A DNA stretch of 64,000 nucleotides from Celoporthe dispersa. Taxonomy: Eukaryota > Ascomycota > Sordariomycetes > Diaporthales > Cryphonectriaceae. The notes under the pieces are model-generated. The model ran no database searches and was not told where the DNA came from. It was given only the letters and a program-made list of their open reading frames with translations. The stretch spans positions 730,001-794,000 of the forward strand of contig WAID01000007.1 of assembly GCA_016584495.1 (NCBI GenBank). The letters are read 5' to 3'. Of the stretch, positions 24,358 to 33,497 are shown in pieces; the first letter of the stretch is position 1, and every line of letters begins with the position of its first letter. Position numbers and translations under genes: made by a program.

Positions 24358-26541
24358 ACTTGTTTGCCCACCCACGACTGAGGTCTGTAGGTGGATTCAT
24401 CTTGACCTCAAAGAGTCTCACGCCGAACTTTCCTTATGGTCCTTCTGGTTTATGCATGCGTGCTCCGGAAATACGTTCTAAACTTATTAAAACCATCTTA
24501 TAAAAACGAAAGCGGGTTCATGTTAGGCCAAATAGGTGGAAGCATGGATTTAGCCTGGGGAGTTGCATTGATTATATTTTACTGTGGTAGTTGAATTGTA
24601 TATGTGCTCAATTCACCGACTAATTTTATCTAAAGTACATGTGAGGGAGAAACTCCTGTCTATATAAACGGATAAACCTACCCGTGGACACGTCCGAGCA
24701 TGTCCGTTCATACACTGGACGCCCCAAGAAAGACAGCTAAGTATCAACCTTGGTCCATCAACAGCAGTCCTCACAACACGGCTAACAAAAGTACCAGAGC
24801 TTGAACTACACGCACCGGTTACAGTAGGTGCCGTACATGAACACGCGCGATGGTTCAAGAGCGTGCTTCGCAGCCGTTTTGCCACTCAACAGAAATTACT
24901 AAGTACTTAGCTTATAGGTAATGTTCTGCACTGATATACCATGTCAAAAGACACTCATAATATGGATAGCTTTTATTCTATAATCCGAATGTCCTTCGCA
25001 CTGATACTCAGCACAGTTCAGTATGAGCTTTTATGTTACCTTCGCTTGGCAAAGTTACCCACACAAGCTCACTCTCGACACACTCTGAGGAGGGGTCAAC
25101 ATGAGCTTATCATTATGAGAGGTTGCCCTTGGACCTTGGGAACGTGACCACTTGTTATAATAACTAACGGTGACAGTGTAGAGCAATCATTACGCCTCCT
25201 TAGGTACTACCGTGCATCCAAATGGGCACAACTTACTTAAGTAAGCAGACAGGACCTTGGGAGCAGTGAGGTGCTTATCACTTGTATCCTACGACTTGAA
25301 GGCAATGTTAATTACAAGAAGAAGAAGTAACAACCAAGAAAGGGGGAAATGCATTCAGGTGGATTCTGTAGGTGCATCAATACTATCGTCGCACACCGGC
25401 ATCCTCTCCTGTGCCGACCTAAGCGGTTCGCAAGAGGCATCCAGGCATCACATGTTGTCGACCCTGAGGCTGAGTCCCACCCGGCATCTGCATCCGGGGA
25501 GGAGCAGGTGAAGGTCTGACGAGATACCCCACATCACGATATTCTGGATGCCGAAAGGGGGACGAACGATGGGGTCGGTGTGGGCAAGTGAGCCAGCCTC
25601 CAAGTGCGAGGATGGATCCTGAACCCAGGCTTTCCCGTCATCTTCCAAGGTCGTCCTGCCAACCCGGAGACCCTGAGAATTGTAGCATGTTTGCACAGAG
25701 CCACATCAAGATCAAGATTTCTCTGATGTCACCAGAGCAGGTTGACATGTGCAGTCCCTGGTCGCAGCTGTTGATGAAAAGTGGGAGCTGGGGCCAGAGT
25801 TTGTTTCTGATCCTGGGTTGACGTTGAGTGTTGTGTTGGGCAAAAAGAGAGACGTCAGAGGGAGCCCCCACCAGATTGGCGCGGGCCACTTGGTGCAGTG
25901 GGTATACTAACAGGGACACCAAGAAATTTATAGTAAATCTGTTAAGAGGGCACAAGGGGAAGGAGGGGACCCTGGTAGTGAGCGCGTGTGCCCAGCCTCA
26001 ATCCCAACCACCACCTTTTTTTTTCTTTGACACCACACACAACAAGATGGACCCTGCGTTGCAACCCACCGCCCTGCTGCTGTCGTCTGTTCCCACACGC
26101 CATCGGGTTTCGGCTAGGTTGTGATGACGCTGCTTTCCAAAAGAATCGATTCTGTGAGGCTGGGAGGATCCGTCGTTCTGGACCTCGAAACCCTGCATGA
26201 AAGTGTGCCAGGGCCATCGCCAGATATATTTTACACCACACCACAGCGTGGCTGTCATGCAATGTCCCGAGACCTAAATTTCCCACCTAATAGTACCTGC
26301 TTGTGCGCCACGGACCGTTGAACTGGTGTAACATCCCAAGTTTTTTCTTTTTTTCTACTTTTGCTCCCTCTGTTTACTCGGTACGGGAAGGCTTGGAGCT
26401 ACATAACGGCCAGGACATCGTCTGCTTGACCGACCACACTAGAGACCTTGTGGCGCAGAGGAAGAGAGAGAGAGAGAGAGAGAGGTGGTCTGCGTGCAAG
26501 ACAAGATATTTCCTGCCATTACAGCATCAACCAAGTCAAAG
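24358..26541. other. Long AT-richer intergenic region
   Basis: About 2.2 kb without supported genes. Base composition is visibly lower in GC between about 24440 and 25330 than in neighbouring genes. A T-rich tract at 26341-26356 and a GA microsatellite (26464-26484) precede the GH16 start. I see no terminal repeats or transposase-like frame. It could be a decayed repeat, but this is not demonstrable by eye. Confidence 0.5.
26464..26484. repeat. GA microsatellite
   Basis: Perfect (GA)n tract about 60 bases upstream of the GH16 start codon, probably in its leader. Confidence 0.85.
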
Positions 26542-27787
26542 ATGCTGGTCTCGAGGTCGATATGGGCAGCAGCAGGCACGGCTCTAGTGGCGGCCAGCCT
26601 CTCAGCGGCACAGACAAGCACGTCATGCAACCCAACCGAGACGAGTGAGCAGCCCTACAAGGCCCAGCCTTTTTTTTCTTCTTCTTTCTCTTTCTTTTCT
26701 TTTCTTTAAGAAGTGTGACAAAGCTGACTGGGAGGTGGCGCACAGCATGCGATCCCGATGAGGCGCTGGGGATGGAGGTGGATGTGGACTTCACGCAGGG
26801 CGAGGTCAACTCGTTCACCTCTAGCGGGGGCACGCCCACGTACGGCTCCGACGGGGTGACCATGACCATCACGGAGGAGGGAGACGCGCCGCAGCTCAAC
26901 TCGGTCTTCTACATCATGTTCGGCAAGGTGGAGATCACCATGAAGTGCGCCAACGGCACGGGCATCGTCAGCTCCGTGGTCCTGCAGTCGGACGACCTCG
27001 ACGAGATCGACATGGAGATGCTAGGCGTAGCCAACGAGGAGATGCAGACCATGTACTTTGGCCAGGGCGAGCGGGCCTCGGGCGCCGAGGTCACCGTCAC
27101 CACCCCGGACAACCAGGCCGACTTTGTCACCTACACCGTGGACTGGACGGCCGAACGCATCATCTGGTCCGTCGCCGGGTCCCAGGTCCGCGTGCTCGAG
27201 TATGCCGACGCCGACGGCTACTACCCGCAGACCCCGATGCAGCTCAAGTTCGGCGTGTGGGCAGGCGGCGACCCCAGCAACGCGGAGGGCACCATCGAGT
27301 GGGCCGGCGGCGAGACTGACTACTCGGACGGGCCCTTCTCCATGGTTGTGCAGAGCCTGGTCGTCACCGACTACTCGACGGGCACCGAGTACAAGTACGG
27401 CAACGAGTCGGGCCTCTGGCAGAGCATCGAGAGCGTCGGTGGCGAGATCAACGCCAACGCTGACGACGCCGCCACCGTCACCAGCATCAGCGGCGCCTCG
27501 TCCACGGGGACCTCGGACTTCCCCGCCAGCGGTATCGCCGGGGCCACTGCCACGTCGACCATAGAGGTGTCGTCGATCCCCAGCGGCTGGCACATGACCT
27601 CGGAGGGCAAGATCGTGCCGAATGGAGCGGCTGCGATAAGTATGTGCCAAAGAGAAGAAGAAGAAAAAAAGAAACGATGAGAAAAAACGATGAACTAACA
27701 TCCAGTGCAGGCGCCCCACACACTGCCCTTCTCTGCGGTCCCCTCAGCTTCCTCATACTCGCGGCGCTGTTTGGCCGCTGGGGATGA
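26542..27787 (+). CDS. Secreted GH16 cell-wall transglycosylase, CRH type, GPI-anchor signal
   Basis: CRH proteins link chitin to beta-1,6/beta-1,3-glucan at the cell wall. Exons 26542-26644, 26746-27639 and 27711-27787 make exactly 358 codons (357 residues). Features: signal peptide (MLVSRSIWAAAGTALVAASL, cleaved near SAAQT), the GH16 core with NGTGIVSSVVLQSDDLDEID leading into the catalytic EIDME (the two Glu of ExDxE), the downstream TYTVDWTAERIIWSVAG and PMQLKFGVWAGG motifs typical of CRH, a Ser/Thr-rich stalk, and a hydrophobic C-terminus (LLCGPLSFLILAALF) consistent with a GPI signal. No chitin-binding CBM18 module is present. The catalytic box is followed by MLG, where many family members have WxG/FLG. 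Intron 1 has GTGAGC, CTGAC and CAG. Intron 2 has GTATGT, CTAAC and CAG. Confidence 0.93.
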
Positions 27788-28160
27788 GTGCCTGCTTCCT
27801 TACGACACGGCTCCAGAAACCTCAACGCGGGGCGAGGAGACACACGACCGAACGACGTAGTCAACTTTGTACGATGGAACGATCTTGGATGTATATACAG
27901 AACGAGTCGCACCGGCGGCTGGCAAATAAGGGTTGCCCGACACGACATAGAGTGATTTGCATGGACGGCGTTGGGGAAGACTTAATAGACGCGATACCAC
28001 AAGGCTTGCGAAGGAGTGTCTTGATCAGTGTTTTGGTGGTTTTTTTTTTAAAAAAAAAAAAGAGAATGCAGACACCTATTATACTTAGTATGTAACAAAT
28101 ACAATAATGATGTGCAAATCAGGAGGGCTATCAACCAAGATGACTGCTAACGCTACTACT
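27788..28160. other. Intergenic region between GH16 and deaminase-like genes (convergent)
   Basis: Shared 3' flanks, with T-rich then A-rich runs at 28040-28061. No gene seen. Confidence 0.6.
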
Positions 28161-29110
28161 TCAACCATCAAAACCAAGAGTGCCCATCCTCGACACGACA
28201 TCATCCGTATCCTCCTCAGCCACGCTGCTACCATAGCTCATACTGACTGTGCGCTTATAGGTGCGACTCGTATTAGAGTCATGTTTCTTGTTCTCCGGCA
28301 CCTTGTCAGACAGTGTGCGATAGGTGTCCTTCCTGATGGCAGAACACATGCTGTTCAGGATATCCTCGCGCCTCTTGGCCGCCGTCTTCTCCCCGAACAA
28401 GGCCTGTCCTGCATACACATCCGGTGCTCTCCAGCTGACGTACAGGTTCCGGTGCGTCTGCCGGACCTGGACCCCGTCGCCCACGGCCCGGATGTAATAA
28501 TCACACAGCCGACACGTCGGCTTGCTGGTGCCGATGTACCGGTACCCGCGAAAGAACCGGGACGCGTGCAGGTCGCTCACGTCCGGGTCGTTGACGATGG
28601 ACTCGTGGACCAGGATCTCGGCGTGCACAAAGGGGCGGAACGAGTCCTTGTTGTTCTGCTCGAGGATGTTGGCGTCCAGGCCGAACCGCTGCAGCTCCTC
28701 GGCGTCGCGGCGGAGAGTGTCCAGGTTGAACGGGCCCAGGGTCGACGACATGCGGTTGAGGATGTCAGAGGCCGTGGCGCTCTTGCGCACGATCGGGTTG
28801 AGCGCTGGTCGCGAGGAGGGGATGCAGACGACCTTGAAGTCGAAGAAGAGGCGCTCCCACCCTGGGACGGAGCGGGCCTCGACGAGGGTCTTGACGCCCT
28901 CTAGGTATGATAGTAGCCGTCCGGCGGCGTGGCGGAGCTCCGCCCAGGGAGAGATCTCACCGGCCTGGCTGTTGTTGGCCTTGTCGCGGAAGGTCCTGTA
29001 GGCGCTGGACCTGGAGAGCTTCTTGATGGAGTCCATCAGGACGAGGCAGCGTCTGAAGACTGATAAATTATTCGATTGGTCAATTAACGAATGTAAGCGA
29101 TCCCCCCTCC

Positions 29111-29146
<36 letters not shown>

Positions 29147-29921
29147 CTGAGTATGAGTTATAGACATGATTAATACGCAACAACGACTCACAGGTATCCT
29201 CGTTGAGCTCCTTGTCGTCAGAGGCCGACGACAGCTTGTGGAGCTCCTTGAGCTTCTTCACGACCGCATCATCCAGGCCTGGCGTCTCGAGACACGTGGC
29301 CGAGTTCTCCCTCACGCACTTGACATAGACCCCCAGCCTGGGCCTGTTGAACGCGACGACCTTGCGCAGCACCTTGAAAGTATCGTAGTCGGACGTCTCC
29401 TCGGTCCACGCCTGCAGCGTCTGGAGCACGTCGGCTATAAAGCACCCCAGGATCGTCAGCTCCGCCGCCTTGCGCTGGTTCGAGGCGAGCCGGTACTGCA
29501 CGTGCTCGGGGAAGTCGAGGGCCACCGCTGAGGTGACGGTACTGCCACCCGACTTGTTATCGCAGATCTGGGCCAGCTTGTTCATGAAGTCGTGGAAGAG
29601 CTGCTCCCAGTTGCGGTTGAGCCTGTCCGGGACGGGCTCGGGCACCTTGGGGGCGAGGTTGTGCATGCATGCCTTGGTGGCCGCCAGGAGGAGCACGAGG
29701 GGTTCGTAGAACCTGTTGCGGAGTTTGCCCTTGAGTTCTACGAGGTCCTCTGGGCGCACGGACGGAGCTACAGAAACTGGTGGTTGTTAATTAGTGATCG
29801 TGGTTATAATCGAGTTTTTCCCCCTTTCTTCTTTCCTTTTCTTCTTCTTCTTTCTCTTCTTTCAAGCATGGGCACTAGTATTTATATTGATTATCTTACC
29901 ATTTCTCTCAGTGTGCGACAT
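28161..29921 (-). CDS. OTT_1508-like deaminase-fold protein
   Basis: Exons 29921-29900, 29767-29192 and 29059-28161 give exactly 499 codons (498 residues). The N-terminal two thirds are helical and unassigned (LVELKGKLRNRFYEPLVLLL, then Cys and His scattered). The C-terminal third carries the deaminase superfamily zinc signature: FVHAEILVHESIV (HAE, with catalytic Glu) and, about 40 residues later, SKPTCRLCDYYIRAVGDG (CxxC), followed by VQVRQTHRNLYVSWRAPDV. This HAE...CRLC spacing and the trailing WRxP segment match the fungal OTT_1508-like group (Pfam OTT_1508_deam, named from an Orientia protein). Substrate is unknown; nucleic acid deamination is proposed for relatives but not shown here. 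The tiny first exon (MSHTERN plus one base) is supported by GTAAGA and CTGTAG ends. Intron 2 contains a 33-nt TG repeat. Confidence 0.85.
29112..29144. repeat. TG microsatellite inside intron of the deaminase-like gene
   Basis: About sixteen TG units within intron 29060-29191; it reads (CA)n on the gene's strand. Confidence 0.95.
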
Positions 29922-30145
29922 GTTCTCTCGGCGTCGATGTGATAGACAAAAGATAATCCTCTTAAAAAAGACTGATCAAGCACACAGTAGGTAGTAACTC
30001 AATTGATGGTGGTTTGGAAGAGTGAGTAGTGATAATCATCATTAATTATCCAGAATGTATCCCCTTCATTGCCTTGATGATGTGTAAAAACACGAGGTAT
30101 TTATAACTCAGTACCTTGTCACCAACATGGCGGTTCGTATCTCCG

Positions 30146-30155
<10 letters not shown>

Positions 30156-30181
<26 letters not shown>
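30156..30181. repeat. CT microsatellite
   Basis: Uninterrupted (CT)n in the deaminase/C2H2 divergent spacer. Confidence 0.9.
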
Positions 30182-31270
30182 GGTCTGCATGAAAAGTGCA
30201 CTTTAGGTCCAAGCCCACCCCCAACTTTCAAGGGCCAATGGAAGCGACAGTTGCTTCCTGCACGTCCAACCAACCGCGAGGCGTCCTGCTTGAGGCCTAC
30301 CAAGCTAGAGCTGGGACGGGCGGCATCTGTGAGCTGGCTGCGCACGACGTGGACCGACGCGCGACCAGGGTTGTCCATGGGTAAGATAATAATGAGTCGG
30401 CCTGGGCAATGAAACAAGTGTACGTATTATGGGGTCCATGTTGGAGTGGGCCACCCACATGCACCCGGGCCACCTCGAGGGCTTCCTTGGTTTCTTGCAT
30501 GGGTTTCTTCGCGGGTCGATCGTCTAGACCTAATTCACTGCCCAATCAGATACCTACAGGAACCGTGCGGGCTGTAAGCCGGTCTTCTTTCGTGAAGCTA
30601 TGTTACCGTGTTGTCTGACTGTTGCTCGAGGCTGTGAGCAGGTGGTCATGTCTCACGCGCAGGATGTCACATTCTCGTAGGCCTCGCGCAGGTTGGATGA
30701 GATGATGGTGTCACCCCTTTCTTGGTGAGACCCCGGCTCCTAGGCTGGATCAGCTGCGGGAAGAAGAAGCACTTTTGATACTGTGTAGCCTCCAGTCATG
30801 GTGAAGCTGCTAGAATCGGGGGGGGGGGGTCCTCGCTCGACTTTGGGGGCCTTGAAAAACCTGGGCCGGCTCTGTCATCTTGTGCTCGCTCTCCCCTCCT
30901 CCTATGGTAATAATAATCCGTGTCCCATCTGGCACGATAGTCTAGCTCGTCCTCTTCATCGTGGGAGACCAACAAGACTCTGTAGGCCAAAAGAAAAAAG
31001 TACGTATCTATCTCCTCGCCTCTCAATCACCGTGTCGAGACCTCAAAGCAATGATTCAACCTTATGAATGGAACATAATCATTGAAACAATCATCAAGAA
31101 TATATCTACCTCCAAGCAAGACACGGAGCTGTATTTGCTGTCCACCTTCGGGTAGAAGCCTCGTGAGACCAAGGTACGTATTATGATAAGTCAAAGGCGT
31201 CTATCATGCCTCCCCCTCCCCCCCACAGGCATAGGTAGTGGTAATTATCGCCTCTGTGTCAGGACGGCCT

Positions 31271-31299
31271 CGCGCGCACACACACACACGCACACACAC
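31271..31299. repeat. CA-rich microsatellite
   Basis: GCGC followed by (CA)n with one G interruption, about 100 bases upstream of the C2H2 start. Confidence 0.9.
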
Positions 31300-31391
31300 G
31301 GTATGGTGTGACTCTGACACCCAATTTGATAGCCACAAACCAGGATTGGGACGCGTGAAAGAAGAGAACCCACACCTGGGCAGCAGCAAGC

Positions 31392-32442
31392 ATGTCCAGA
31401 AGGAGACACCTTGTGCAGAACAGCAGCGACCCGATGCTAAACGGGTCCACCGGGTCACCTGAACCTGGTGGAATCCCCGAGGCCAGTGCGCCGCGGTTTC
31501 TCCCAGGGGGAGCTGGAGGGCGGCGCTGACACGCTCGACCCTTCTGGTGGTGGTGTGAATATCTGGGAGGCAGTACCTGGTAGCAGCGCGGGCCTTCCTC
31601 CTCCAGGATTGGACGCCGGCATTCATCCCGGGGCGCTCTCCGTCGATGCTAACATATTCTCTCGGGGGACCTTCGGTCATTTTGATGCTGCGCCCCACGC
31701 AGCTGCTGGTGACCCAGGCATGAGTGCTTGAGCGCCGTGGCCCCCAGACGTGAATGCTAGCTTTGGCGGCGGCGCCTCCTCCTCCGCTTTTTCTGGACGA
31801 AACATTCTTGACACGAATGATATTCCTCTCCCGGCGGATCTGGGCATGGATGGTCTCTTCGATGTAGACCTCTCTTCAGCAACAGCAGCACAGAATTCCT
31901 TGGATTTCCCTCTTGAAACAAATTTCTTTTCTCCCGACCAGCACACATACGTCAACCAGATGGCAGACAACATGTACACAAACGTTTCCCTTCCAACAAC
32001 AGAGCCGGCACCCTCGACAGTCCCCAGCGGTAGAGTTTATGTCTGCGATGTATGTCCTGGCAAATCCTGGCCCTCGCAGAACAAGCTGAAGTAAGTTTCT
32101 GTCCCTTCCTTTATCCTCCCTCCCCAAGTAACAAGCAGAGACGTTCTTTTGTGTTTACATATACATAATTTCCCTTCTCCCAGCAGACATTATCGCAATC
32201 ACAACCGTCCTCTTCCCTGCCCCCATGACGCTTGCGACATGGGATTCGCGCAGAAAAAAGATCTGGACCGCCATATACGGTCTTACCATGCTACCTGGGC
32301 AGCCAAATACCCGAAGCTGGCTGATCTTTCACCCATCACCAAGAAGGTGTGTGAGCACTGCAAGTACACCTCGGACAGACCAGACAATGTCGCAAGACAT
32401 ATAAAGAAGTACAATGGGAAATGTGTCAAGAAGGGCAAATGA
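31392..32442 (+). CDS. C2H2 zinc-finger protein, frame disrupted
   Basis: Putative nuclear DNA-binding protein of unknown target. A clean start frame (MSRRRHLVQNSSDPMLNGST) runs to a G5 run at 31506-31510, where removing one G joins it to LEGGADTLDPSGGGVNIWEA in the next frame. A TGA at 31729-31731 then interrupts that frame. It can be spliced out by a 39-nt (31709-31747) or 72-nt (31676-31747) intron ending CCCCCAG, neither ideal. After it comes NASFGGGASSSAF and a low-complexity acidic segment, then the fingers: VYVCDVCPGKSWPSQNKLK interrupted by intron 32091-32186 and continuing HYRNHNRPLPC, a second CPHDACDMGFAQKKDLDRHI finger, and a third CEHCKYTSDRPDNVARHIKK. The acceptor is CAGCAG (NAGNAG). 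Either a gene with an assembly error plus a short intron, or a decaying gene. Confidence 0.65.
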
Positions 32443-33497
32443 GGCTCGGCAGAAGATGACTCGAAACGTTGGGACTTGTTCTTTTTACTGCTGTTTTTCT
32501 CTTCTGTTCTTGCTTTCTTTTTCTTTTTCTTTCCTTCCCCTAATGACGAATTGACGACTCTCTTCTCTCCCCTTCTCTCTGGTTGTCCTGGTTTTCCTGG
32601 TTTTTGAGCCCCGAGGGCTCTTGTCAGTTCTGATGATTCCATACGAGTTGCTCTTTTTGTGTTTCTGTTTCTGTGGTCTCTCGCGTCAGTACTCACTTCT
32701 CTGCTTTTCTAAAAGGGTTCATGTTGTGATGACGAGAATTATCTCTATGGGCTGGAGCTGGTCACATGTGCGCATTACTGTGCACTCTCACGACCGATAC
32801 GAATTTAGTAGCCGTTATCGAGGAAAATTCATGCTGTACCTGCTTTGCAAAACGTGCGCCAGCACATTTGTGCTTTCTCCTTGCTTTTGTCCGTGTAACA
32901 CGACCATTCAGACATGTGCAGACATCTTCTCGAAAACGAGAGGGGAGAATCCTCAAGCAGAGCTGAGGTGGTCCCGCCTGCCCGGGAACCCATCGCATTC
33001 TACCCCTGGTCAATATGAAGACGACGTAGTAATAGCACAATATCCCTTGTGACATGTTGCAATCATGATTATAGCATTCATAGGAATTAGACAAGCATAC
33101 TGATGGTATGCCATCGAAAAGAAAGAAGAATCATCAATAGGAACCACGGTTTCCAAGTCTCCAAGTCGACTTGGCATTAAAGACCCGCTCTCTGTTCCAG
33201 GCCTGCCAGTCCACTTCAGTTCCCAATTGTGCGGACCAAGCCTGATTTTGTTTTTTTTTTCCATCCATAACCTTACACCTAGGAAAGGAATTGTCAAGAC
33301 ACACTAGAGAAGTGAGAATCAACACGAAAGAAGGGCAGAGGAGAAAGTGCCCCAAAGGTCAGACGACCGGGAAGCAAAAAAAAAGGGAGAAAAAAAAGAG
33401 TCGCTAGATAATTTGGGAGCTCCTCTCACTCCGGGCTCCGCGAGCCGGGCGACATTCTTAGTGACTCCCTGGAAAACATACCCCTCAAGGACCCTCC
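32443..33497. other. Intergenic region between C2H2 and tricalbin genes (convergent)
   Basis: T-rich C2H2 3' flank (32480-32530) and tricalbin 3' flank with A-rich tracts at 33376-33401. No gene supported. Confidence 0.6.

Larger units (their letters stand above)
29922..31391. other. Divergent intergenic region between deaminase-like and C2H2 genes
   Basis: About 1.5 kb. Holds CT repeats (30156-30181), a G run (about 30829-30838) and CA repeats (31271-31299). No coding sequence supported; promoters of both neighbours must lie here. Confidence 0.55.

Noticed and set aside
24358..26541. Transposon or retroelement
   Set aside because: No terminal repeats, target-site duplications or transposase/reverse-transcriptase-like frames could be seen.
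29112..29144. Tandem repeat considered as a CRISPR-like or structured array
   Set aside because: Simple dinucleotide microsatellite without spacers, in a eukaryotic intron.
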